Assembly: GCA_019237355.1 (NCBI GenBank)
Contig: JAFAHH010000982.1
Location: 1 to 5,112, forward strand
Direction of reading: 5' to 3'
Length of the DNA: 5,112 bases
Source: Acetobacteraceae bacterium
Lineage (GTDB): Bacteria > Pseudomonadota > Alphaproteobacteria > Acetobacterales > Acetobacteraceae
In this document: in pieces, positions 1 to 5,112 of the stretch
Layout: every line of letters begins with the position of its first letter
Numbering within the stretch: position 1 is the first letter of the stretch
Position numbers and translations under genes: made by a program
Notes under the pieces: model-generated
Told to the model about the DNA's origin: nothing
Databases searched by the model: none
The model's input: only the letters and a program-made list of their open reading frames with translations

Positions 1-523
1 CAACGGGGGAAAGACCATCAAAGTCCTGGCACGGCAGGCGTGGGCTTTCCACCTGCAGGGGCGCGCGGGCGAGGCGCGCGCGGCGCTGGAACGAGCGCTC
101 GAGCTCGGGCGTCCCGCTGGCTACATCCGCACCTTTGCGGATTTGCCGGGGCTTGCTCCCGTGATCGGGGAACTTCGCGCACGCCGGAGAGCGCACAAGG
201 TGATCGACAAGCAACTGGACACCTACCTGCAGCTCATCCTGGCGGCGATGCAACCCATGGCAGCACAGGCCGTGTCGACCGATGAGCTGATGAAGCGTGA
301 GGGGCTGGAGCCGCTGACCCCGCGCGAATTGCACATCCTGCGCCTGCTCGACATGGAACTCACTAACCAGGAGATCGCGCGCGAGCTGGTGGTCACGCCC
401 GGCACGGTCAAGGTGCACACCAATAACCTCTACCGCAAGCTCGCGACGAATAACCGCCGTTCCGCCGTAAGTTTCGCCAGAGCGCTGGGCCTGCTGACTT
501 CCACCCCGGCTGAGCGGGCGTAA
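1..523 (+). CDS. LuxR-family (MalT/LAL-like) transcriptional regulator, C-terminal part, cut by left window edge
   Basis: This is the end of a DNA-binding transcription regulator. The frame is open from base 2 to the TAA at 521-523, leaving 173 residues and no start in the window. Residues about 8-70 are helical and Ala/Arg/Leu-rich. They include a stretch (ALERALELGRPAGYIRTFAD) typical of the end of the TPR-like sensor region in large ATP-dependent LuxR (MalT/LAL) regulators. Residues 105-165 form a LuxR/GerE helix-turn-helix: LTPRE at 105-109, TNQEIA at 121-126, a recognition helix in GTVKVHTNNLYRKL at 134-147, then RSAV and LGLL at 153-165. Family members usually reach 800-1000 residues with an N-terminal AAA+/NTPase, which would lie to the left. 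The signal sensed and the targets are unknown. The co-directional transporter 92 bases downstream is a plausible target. HTH assignment is firm; LAL membership is likely. Confidence 0.9.
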   Translation, partial: NGGKTIKVLARQAWAFHLQGRAGEARAALERALELGRPAGYIRTFADLPGLAPVIGELRARRRAHKVIDKQLDTYLQLILAAMQPMAAQAVSTDELMKREGLEPLTPRELHILRLLDMELTNQEIARELVVTPGTVKVHTNNLYRKLATNNRRSAVSFARALGLLTSTPAERA

Positions 524-544
524 GCGGTGCTTGCGGGAGGCTTG

Positions 545-559
545 ACCCGTGGCGCGGGT
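545..559 (+). other. Short hairpin after the regulator gene
   Basis: ACCCG (545-549) and CGGGT (555-559) form a five-base-pair stem with a TGGCG loop, starting 21 bases after the regulator stop codon. No T-run follows, so it is not a convincing intrinsic terminator. Read-through into the transporter gene remains possible. Confidence 0.3.
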
Positions 560-602
560 GCAGAGAGGTGTCCCCGCTCGCGCTGCTTGACTCGAGAACG
601 AG

Positions 603-608
603 AAAGGA
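603..608 (+). promoter_or_regulatory. Ribosome binding site deciding the transporter start
   Basis: AAAGGA lies seven bases before ATG 616, which is good Shine-Dalgarno spacing. It favours this ATG over the in-frame GTG at 568. Confidence 0.65.
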
Positions 609-615
609 AACGATC

Positions 616-1887
616 ATGGCGGAATTGCACCCTCCAGGTGAGCAGGTCAAACCCCCGGCGCCGGCCATTAAAAGAGCCGGCGCGGCTGCCCTCGTGATTG
701 TCCAGGCCGGGTGGATTTTAGCGGTCATGGACTACACCCTCTACTTCTTCGCCTTACCGCTCATCCTGCAGGATTTGAAGATCAGCGTGCCCGGCGCCGG
801 GTTCATCTTTTTCCTGTCGCTGCAGGGGACCTTTGTCGGCAGTCTCGTCGTTCCGCTGCTGGCCGATGCCTTTGGCCGCAAGCCGGTGCTCATGGGGACG
901 GTGCTGCTGTATGCGATCACCTCAGGGGTGGTCGCCTTCGCGCCCTCCGCAGCATTCTTGACGCTGGCGCGCTTCTTCGTCACCTTCGCGACGGGCGGCG
1001 AGCAGCCCGTGGGGGCTACCTACATCGCCGAAGTCTGGGACGCGCGCACGCGGGGGCGCGCGCTGGGCTTCATGCAGAGTGGATTGGCGCTGGGAACGCT
1101 GCTGGCCTCCCTCCTGCTGGCAACGGTCGGGGCCTCCTTTGGCTGGCGGCCCCTGTTCCTCATCGGCATCCTGCCGGCGGCCCTGGTGCTTGTGATGCGC
1201 TTCTGGCTGCCAGAGTCCCGCACGTGGGCGGACTCGCGCGAAGAACGGCACCGGAGCGCCCGGGCAAGCAACGGGGAAGCCCGACAGCGCTTTTCCCTCG
1301 CTCAGTTGTTCGCCCCCGACCTGCGCAAGCTCACCATTCTCGGGACGATCCTGCTCATCGCCGCCAATGCGACCAACGGCGGCATCTTCGCCTGGGCGCC
1401 GACCTTCCTCAAACAAGAGCGCGGGCTGGATATTGCCAGCGTGGGATGGTACGGCATTGTCCTGGCGCTCGGTCAGCTGGTTGGCTACAACGTCTGTGGA
1501 TGGCTTGCCGATACACTCGGACGGCGCCGGGCACTGGCCCTCTATTTAAGCCTGGGCATCCTCTCCGTGGTCGCCTTCGGCCTGGTCACCAATCTCCCGC
1601 TACTGGCGGGCGCGACGTTCCTGGTCGGCTTCAGCCTGAGTGGCATGTTCGCAGGGCTGATCATCTTTCTCTCAGAGCTCTTCCCCACGCGGGCGCGGGC
1701 GACGGGTATGGGCTGGTGCCTGGGGATCGGGCTGTTCTTCTTTGCCCTGGTCCCGCTGGTCATTGGCCTGCTCGCACCGACCATCAGCTTCGGCCTGCTC
1801 TTTGCCACGATCACGCCTGCCGCGTGCGTCGCCGGGTTGATCACCCTGCTCTTCGTACCTGAGACGAAAGGGCGCGAGTTGGGATAG
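616..1887 (+). CDS. Major facilitator superfamily transporter (sugar porter / aromatic acid-type), 12 helices
   Basis: This is a 423-residue inner-membrane secondary transporter, probably proton-coupled. Twelve hydrophobic segments fall in two sets of six (about 24-197 and 239-414), separated by a charged cytoplasmic loop at 203-235. The MFS motif A appears in both halves: LADAFGRKPVL at 82-92 and LADTLGRRRAL at 297-307. Other hallmarks are R119 with GGEQPVGATYIAEV at 127-140, PES at 199-201 after helix 6, ELFPTRARATGMG at 354-366 and PETKGR at 415-420 after helix 12. These resemble the sugar porter and aromatic-acid/metabolite symporter groups, but the substrate cannot be read from sequence. 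I chose ATG 616 because AAAGGA at 603-608 sits seven bases upstream. An in-frame GTG at 568 would add 16 polar residues and has only a weak GAGAG next to it. The gene lies 92 bases after a LuxR-type regulator in the same direction and may be controlled by it. Confidence 0.93.
   Translation: MAELHPPGEQVKPPAPAIKRAGAAALVIVQAGWILAVMDYTLYFFALPLILQDLKISVPGAGFIFFLSLQGTFVGSLVVPLLADAFGRKPVLMGTVLLYAITSGVVAFAPSAAFLTLARFFVTFATGGEQPVGATYIAEVWDARTRGRALGFMQSGLALGTLLASLLLATVGASFGWRPLFLIGILPAALVLVMRFWLPESRTWADSREERHRSARASNGEARQRFSLAQLFAPDLRKLTILGTILLIAANATNGGIFAWAPTFLKQERGLDIASVGWYGIVLALGQLVGYNVCGWLADTLGRRRALALYLSLGILSVVAFGLVTNLPLLAGATFLVGFSLSGMFAGLIIFLSELFPTRARATGMGWCLGIGLFFFALVPLVIGLLAPTISFGLLFATITPAACVAGLITLLFVPETKGRELG
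658..683 (+). repeat. Perfect 8-bp inverted repeat inside the transporter 5' coding region
   Basis: GCGCCGGC (658-665) and GCCGGCGC (676-683) are exact reverse complements around a ten-base AT-rich spacer, CATTAAAAGA. The structure begins 42 bases into the reading frame and covers codons for about residues 15-23, in the polar tail before helix 1. In mRNA it would form a stable GC hairpin just downstream of the start codon. The pairing is seen directly. A regulatory role is inference, since GC-rich coding DNA produces such pairings by chance. Confidence 0.5.
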
Positions 1888-1895
1888 GACAATGG

Positions 1896-1912
1896 GGAAG
1901 GACCGGTCTTCC
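1896..1912 (+). terminator. Possible weak terminator hairpin after the transporter gene
   Basis: GGAAGG (1896-1901) can pair with TCTTCC (1907-1912), five Watson-Crick pairs plus one G-T, around a five-base loop. It starts eight bases after the transporter stop codon. What follows is AACAAGTATACCCTTTCT, a T-rich stretch that does not directly abut the stem, so intrinsic termination is doubtful. The core GACCGGTC (1901-1908) is also a perfect palindrome and could be a protein site. Confidence 0.3.
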
Positions 1913-1945
1913 AACAAGTATACCCTTTCTCTACCCGGTGGGGAA

Positions 1946-1974
1946 TTGCCTTCCCGCGCGTTTTCGACTACCCT
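1946..1974 (+). promoter_or_regulatory. Candidate sigma70-type promoter for the TMEM175-like gene
   Basis: TTGCCT (1946-1951, four of six matches to the -35 consensus) is followed after 17 bases by TACCCT (1969-1974, three of six matches to the -10). GATTAT at 1975-1980 is a better -10 match but lies too far from the -35. The site is 38 bases before the preferred start, a reasonable leader length. The -35 overlaps one arm and the loop of a GGGAA/TTCCC inverted repeat at 1941-1955. The assignment is tentative because the -10 is weak. Confidence 0.3.
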
Positions 1975-1999
1975 GATTATCGGGAGCAATGTCTTCATT

Positions 2000-2004
2000 A
2001 AGGG
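2000..2004 (+). promoter_or_regulatory. Ribosome binding site deciding the TMEM175-like start
   Basis: AAGGG lies eight bases before ATG 2013. The in-frame ATG at 1989 has GGGAG only two bases upstream, too close for normal initiation, so ATG 2013 is preferred. Confidence 0.55.
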
Positions 2005-2012
2005 TTGAGTAC

Positions 2013-3284
2013 ATGCAGACACAGCAGGAGGCGCCGGTTACCGATGCGTTGCGCCCACAGCCGGGGTCGGATGTCGAGCGCGTCTACGGGATCAGCGATT
2101 GCGTCATCGCGGTGGCGTTCACGCTCATCCTCGTCAACATCCACCTGCCGCCGGAGGGGTTGAGCGAGTCGCAGCTCAAGAGCTTCATCACGCAGCACCT
2201 CCTGCCCGACCTCCCGCTGTATCTCGCCACCTATGTCGTCGTCGCCAGTTCCTGGATCTCGCACTACCGCGTCTTCACCTATGTGAGGCGCTCCAGCAGC
2301 CTGTTCATCGCGCTGAACGTGCTATTCCTGGCTTCGATCGTTTTCCTCCCCGTCCCGGTCGCTTTTTTCTACCAGTACGGCAACCAGGCGGGGAGCCTGC
2401 AGCTGTTCGCCTCCACGCAGCTGGTCACCAGCGCGGCGCTTCTCCTGATGTGGATCGTCGCCAGGACAGAGGGCCTGCTGGACCCCGAGACGCCCCCAGA
2501 GTTCCTGCGGTACACCACCGCCCGGCTGGTCGTCATCCCGCTCGGCACCCTGCTCACCATAGGCATCGCCTTCTTCAACGTCTGGGCTGCGGAGGGTATC
2601 TATCTCTTCTTCTACGTCCTGGGGTGGTTCCTGCGCCACCTCTATTACCGCCACCACCCCGGGTCGGGCTACCTGGGGGGGACCGTCCGCATGTGTTCGA
2701 TCACTGACAACATGACGGCGGTGGCGATCACGTTTCTGATCGCGACTATCACGGGCACCTTGCTTTCCAATATTCACCAGCCCTTCTCCGCGGCGCTCAA
2801 GGCGGTGCTGGGGGTGCTGCCCGCCTACGGGCTCAGCCTGCTCATCGTGGGGTTCTACTGGCTCTCGCACCACCGCATCTACCTGGTCATCAGGCGCCAC
2901 AACATGACCCTGATCTGGCTGAACTTCGCCTTCCTGCTGTTCATCGAGCTACAGCCGCTCCTCAACGCGCTGCGCGCCTCCTATCCGCAATCGCAGCTGA
3001 CGGCGGTCCTGTACGCCTCCAACCAGGCGTGTACGGGCCTGATGCTCCTGGCGGCCTGGTTGTACGCGGCCAGGGGGCGCCGGCTGGTAGACAAGTCGCT
3101 AGAGAGGCCGCAGGTCGTCTCCATCGCCATGCGCGCCCTGCTCCCCCCTATGGTCTTTATCCTCTCCATCGCCGTCGTCTTTTTCCGCAACGGCTACGCC
3201 CTCTACCTCTGGCTGCTGGTGATCGTCGTCGAAGTGGCCCACCTGCTCTACCGGCGCGTTCGGCACGCCAGCCACACGAACTGA
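2013..3284 (+). CDS. Tandem-duplicated TMEM175/DUF1211-type putative potassium channel, 12 helices
   Basis: This is a 423-residue integral membrane protein built of two TMEM175-like six-helix repeats (about 20-213 and 222-415). The family is known for potassium-selective channels in which helix 1 carries an R-x3-F-S-D signature and lines the pore. Repeat 1 has RVYGISD at 23-29 and repeat 2 has RMCSITD at 226-232, so the Phe is Ile in both and the Ser is Thr in the second. The halves also share W-x-S-H-x-R (W81 to R86, W283 to R288) and LN-x2-FL-x2-I-x3-P (L101 to P113, L303 to P315), with an offset of about 202 residues. Most bacterial members are single repeats of about 200 residues that assemble as tetramers. 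Animal TMEM175 is a two-repeat protein that dimerises, and this gene has that layout. ATG 2013 was chosen for its ribosome site; ATG 1989 would add eight residues. Potassium conduction is inferred and the altered signature leaves it open. Confidence 0.85.
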   Translation: MQTQQEAPVTDALRPQPGSDVERVYGISDCVIAVAFTLILVNIHLPPEGLSESQLKSFITQHLLPDLPLYLATYVVVASSWISHYRVFTYVRRSSSLFIALNVLFLASIVFLPVPVAFFYQYGNQAGSLQLFASTQLVTSAALLLMWIVARTEGLLDPETPPEFLRYTTARLVVIPLGTLLTIGIAFFNVWAAEGIYLFFYVLGWFLRHLYYRHHPGSGYLGGTVRMCSITDNMTAVAITFLIATITGTLLSNIHQPFSAALKAVLGVLPAYGLSLLIVGFYWLSHHRIYLVIRRHNMTLIWLNFAFLLFIELQPLLNALRASYPQSQLTAVLYASNQACTGLMLLAAWLYAARGRRLVDKSLERPQVVSIAMRALLPPMVFILSIAVVFFRNGYALYLWLLVIVVEVAHLLYRRVRHASHTN

Positions 3285-3344
3285 ACGGCGGTCTGGACGC
3301 CGGTAGCTGCCAGAAAGAACCTCGATAGCCGGGCCACCAGGGTG
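3285..3344. other. 60-base gap between convergent genes, no clear terminator
   Basis: The gap separates the stop codons of two converging membrane-protein genes. It holds a five-base-pair hairpin, CGGCG/CGCCG at 3286-3302. A second five-base-pair inverted repeat (ATAGC at 3325-3329, GCTAT at 3344-3348) has a 14-base loop and reaches the minus-strand stop codon. Neither is followed by a T-run on either strand, so no intrinsic terminator can be called. Termination may be factor-dependent, or transcripts may overlap. Confidence 0.4.
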
Positions 3345-4412
3345 CTATGTGACCAGGTCCCGCACGGTCAGCCCGAGACTGCGATCGGAAGACCAGGGGG
3401 CCGGGGGCGCCAGCACGAAATGAGCGAGGGCCAGGAGCGTAAAATCGTACTGGCCGCGCATGCCGGCGAAAGCGCGCCAACTTGCCTCTCGATCCGCTTT
3501 GAGCGGCACTCCGGCGCTGCTCAACTGCGCGCAGGCGTCGTCGTACTCCGCGCGCGTCACGTGGATCGAGCCGCTCGAAGGAAGGGAGGGGCCAGGCGGG
3601 ATACCCACGTCGGAGGCGATCTCCGCGAGCGTGCGGCAGCCGGCCAGGAAGCAGAGCTGCACCCAGGGAACATCGCGCCGCTCCACGGTGGAGGAAAAGA
3701 GCGCGCAGGCGTCCAGGATGGCTCCCGCCGTGGTAATCCACGAGGTGCGGCCCACGACGGAATGATAAAAGATGACCTCCGTATTCGAGATATGCGTCTC
3801 AGCCATATCTGTGAACCACTCCTCCCAGGTGTGCCAGAACCCGTCGAGTTCCTCGTCCAGGCCCAGGCGGTACGCCTGCTCGAGTATCCTGACCCCCGAG
3901 GGAGGAGCGCCGAAGCGGAAGGCCACCCGCGTCACCTCTTGCTCTCGCTGCGAATAACTCGCGTAAACGGTGGGCAAAAAGGTGATGAGCAGGCCCACGA
4001 TGCCCAGCCCGATGATCCCCGCTATGATATAGAGCGTTTCCTGGACCGTCCCCCGCGGCGCCAGAAAGCCCTCGGTGGTGAGGGATGCCCCGCTCAACGT
4101 GATCGCTGTTCCTATCGAGGAAGCACCAACAGCCCAGAACATGGCGGTGAAGCCGACAATCAGCAGGATGACCCAGGTGAGCGGCAGCATCATCACCGAG
4201 ATAGGGGCGTAGAGCGCGGCGGCCGACTCGCGCAGCGGCTCGGAGCCGGAGCGCAGAGCCAGGCGGAACAGGCGGAAGGTGAGGCGAAACACGGCGCGCG
4301 AGAGCCGCACTTTTTTGCGCCCCGGGAGTACGGTCTGCTTGATGGCCGAAAAGAGCGTGCCCAGGGTAATGACGAGGCCGAGCACAAAGACGATGATTTG
4401 CACTACGATCAT
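3345..4412 (-). CDS. Putative ion-channel-like membrane protein with a large soluble C-terminal domain; function unknown
   Basis: This is a 355-residue protein I cannot assign to a named family with certainty. It has three hydrophobic segments: about 2-24, 68-95 and 125-150. A basic stretch at 31-54 follows the first. Between segments 2 and 3 lies a loop, LSGASLTTEGFLAP at 106-119. Its T-T-x-G-F resembles the T-x-x-G-[YF] filter region of potassium channels, giving a helix-loop-helix channel layout. Residues 151-355 look cytosolic. They contain a Trp-rich stretch at 188-200 (WHTWEEW), then TSWITTAGAILDACAL at 223-238. Both recall a conserved, mostly hypothetical family seen in GC-rich bacteria, a recollection rather than a search result. 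ATG 4412 is the only plausible start. Its purine-rich ribosome site is 13 bases away, and a stop codon closes the frame upstream without another start. The gene follows the cardiolipin synthase-like gene by 58 bases and is probably co-transcribed with it. Protein-coding status is firm; the channel role is speculative. Confidence 0.8.
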   Translation of the reverse strand: MIVVQIIVFVLGLVITLGTLFSAIKQTVLPGRKKVRLSRAVFRLTFRLFRLALRSGSEPLRESAAALYAPISVMMLPLTWVILLIVGFTAMFWAVGASSIGTAITLSGASLTTEGFLAPRGTVQETLYIIAGIIGLGIVGLLITFLPTVYASYSQREQEVTRVAFRFGAPPSGVRILEQAYRLGLDEELDGFWHTWEEWFTDMAETHISNTEVIFYHSVVGRTSWITTAGAILDACALFSSTVERRDVPWVQLCFLAGCRTLAEIASDVGIPPGPSLPSSGSIHVTRAEYDDACAQLSSAGVPLKADREASWRAFAGMRGQYDFTLLALAHFVLAPPAPWSSDRSLGLTVRDLVT

Positions 4413-4425
4413 GCTGCTCTTGCTG

Positions 4426-4440
4426 CCCTCCTTTCCCTCC
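4426..4440 (-). promoter_or_regulatory. Purine-rich ribosome-binding region with two GGAGGG copies
   Basis: Read on the minus strand, GGAGGGAAAGGAGGG contains two near-perfect Shine-Dalgarno cores. The nearer core (4426-4432) is 13 bases before ATG 4412, slightly longer than usual. No in-frame start gives better spacing. Confidence 0.55.
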
Positions 4441-4470
4441 TCAGCTCGCCACCAGGAAGCCCGCCTGGCC

Positions 4471-5112
4471 TCACTGCAGGGCGGCGGTCAGGCGAGAGAC
4501 GTTCTCGTAGAGCTTCTCCTTGAGCGAACGGGCCTCCCACTCCCCCAGGTCGACCGGCTTCGACCTGAGCAAATTGCTCGCCTCGACCTTGCGCAGGTCC
4601 CTCACGACGCTCTCGCCGTAGCAGATCAGCGTCACCTCCAGGTTGAGCTGGAACGAGCGTATGTCCAGGTTACTCGAGCCGATCACCGCGATGTCGTCGT
4701 CGACGGTGATGTGCTTGGAGTGCAGCAGCACGGGGGCTCCGTACTGGTAGACCTTCACCCCGGCTTTGAGCAGGTCCTCGTAGTAGGAGCGCTCGGCGTG
4801 GCTCACCAGGAACTGGTCGCTGACCTCCGAGTTGACCAGGGTCACATCCACACCGCGCTGGGCAGCGCTGGTCATGGCCGTCATCAGGGCGTCATCGGGC
4901 ACGAAGTAGGGATTGGTGATCACCAGCCTCTGCCGCGCGGCGTGGATGAGCGAGGTGAACAGCTTCAGGTTGTTCTCATCCTCGAAGCCGGAGCCGCTGG
5001 GCAGCACCTGGCAGAGCACCTCGCCGGCGGCCTTCAGTTCGATGGCGACCTCAGGGGCGCTCTGGCGGGTCAGCAGGACGCCGCACTCGGAGTACCAGTC
5101 GGTGGCGAAGGC
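4471..5112 (-). CDS. cls: Cardiolipin synthase-type phospholipase D protein, C-terminal part, cut by right window edge
   Basis: This is the C-terminal half of a membrane-associated enzyme of the phospholipase D superfamily, most likely cardiolipin synthase, which joins two phosphatidylglycerol molecules into cardiolipin and glycerol. The frame is open from 5112 to the TGA at 4471-4473, giving 213 residues. The GTG at 5017-5019 is an internal Val codon, because homologous-looking sequence (AFATDWYSECG) continues upstream to the edge. Numbering from the first visible residue, QVLPSGSG at 35-42 and ITNPYFVPDDALMTAM at 65-80 are typical of bacterial Cls. The second HKD catalytic motif is complete: H131, K133 and D138, followed by GSSN at 145-148 and DIRSFQLNLE at 150-159. 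The tail (W182 to the end near LTAALQ) is a normal family C-terminus, so the 3' end is intact. The first HKD motif and any N-terminal helices lie outside the window. The downstream channel-like gene is probably in the same transcript. A different PLD-family phosphatidyltransferase is possible. Confidence 0.92.
   Translation of the reverse strand, partial: AFATDWYSECGVLLTRQSAPEVAIELKAAGEVLCQVLPSGSGFEDENNLKLFTSLIHAARQRLVITNPYFVPDDALMTAMTSAAQRGVDVTLVNSEVSDQFLVSHAERSYYEDLLKAGVKVYQYGAPVLLHSKHITVDDDIAVIGSSNLDIRSFQLNLEVTLICYGESVVRDLRKVEASNLLRSKPVDLGEWEARSLKEKLYENVSRLTAALQ

Noticed and set aside
143..523. A short stand-alone LuxR-type protein starting at codon 143
   Set aside because: The frame is open to base 2, and the upstream residues match the end of a sensor region, so this is the tail of a larger gene.
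568..615. GTG 568 as the transporter start
   Set aside because: It would add 16 polar residues that are not needed for the fold and has only a weak, adjacent purine stretch. ATG 616 has AAAGGA at good spacing.
711..1862. 383-codon open frame in another plus-strand frame inside the transporter gene
   Set aside because: Its composition is low in complexity (Arg, Ala, Gly, His), as expected from a GC-rich out-of-frame reading. The overlapping frame has full MFS motifs and twelve helices.
1989..2012. ATG 1989 as the TMEM175-like start
   Set aside because: The purine stretch GGGAG is only two bases upstream. ATG 2013 has AAGGG eight bases upstream and still leaves about 20 residues before the first helix signature.
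3286..3348. Bidirectional intrinsic terminator between the convergent genes
   Set aside because: Only five-base-pair stems can be drawn and neither strand has a T-run after them.
3342..4523. 393-codon open frame on the plus strand opposite the channel-like gene
   Set aside because: It is the antisense shadow of the 3345-4412 minus-strand gene. Its translation is rich in Arg, Gly, Glu and His with no membrane or domain pattern, while the minus-strand frame has helices, motifs and a ribosome site.
4471..5019. GTG 5019 as the true start of the cardiolipin synthase gene
   Set aside because: The frame stays open to the window edge and the added residues (AFATDWYSECG and following) fit the family, so the codon is internal and the gene is cut by the edge.
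1..5112. tRNA, rRNA, CRISPR arrays, insertion sequences, attachment sites, riboswitches
   Set aside because: No cloverleaf, regularly spaced repeats, transposase-like frame or long leader was seen. All gaps between genes are under about 130 bases.

Overview
The window is GC-rich (roughly 60-65% by eye), densely coding bacterial DNA. The organism is probably a soil-type bacterium with an enlarged regulatory and transport repertoire. The end of a MalT/LAL-type LuxR regulator, the codon usage and the membrane-protein content would suit Chloroflexota (Ktedonobacteria-like) or a high-GC actinobacterial relative. This is inference from style, since the window has no marker gene. There are no RNA genes, insertion sequences, CRISPR arrays or attachment sites, and no gene-free stretch longer than about 130 bases.

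Left part, plus strand. The C-terminal 173 residues of a LuxR-family regulator run in from the left edge and end at 523. After 92 bases comes a complete 12-helix major facilitator transporter (616-1887), read in the same direction. A 125-base gap with two short inverted repeats and a possible promoter follows. Next is a complete 423-residue membrane protein (2013-3284), a tandemly duplicated TMEM175/DUF1211-type protein. The family is known for potassium channels. Its two halves align at a constant offset of about 202 residues.

Right part, minus strand. Reading leftward from the right edge, the C-terminal half of a cardiolipin synthase-type phospholipase D protein (4471-5112) is followed 58 bases later by a 355-residue membrane protein (3345-4412). 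That protein has three predicted helices, a loop resembling a cation-channel pore, and a large soluble C-terminal domain. This gene converges on the TMEM175-like gene with 60 bases between the stop codons.

How the genes may work together. The regulator and transporter may form one unit, though no substrate can be read from the sequence. The right half places two candidate ion-channel proteins and a phospholipid-synthesis enzyme side by side, which would suit membrane or ion homeostasis. That link rests on gene order only. The observation most worth following is the double-length bacterial TMEM175 protein with altered signature motifs. No clearly new multi-gene system is visible.
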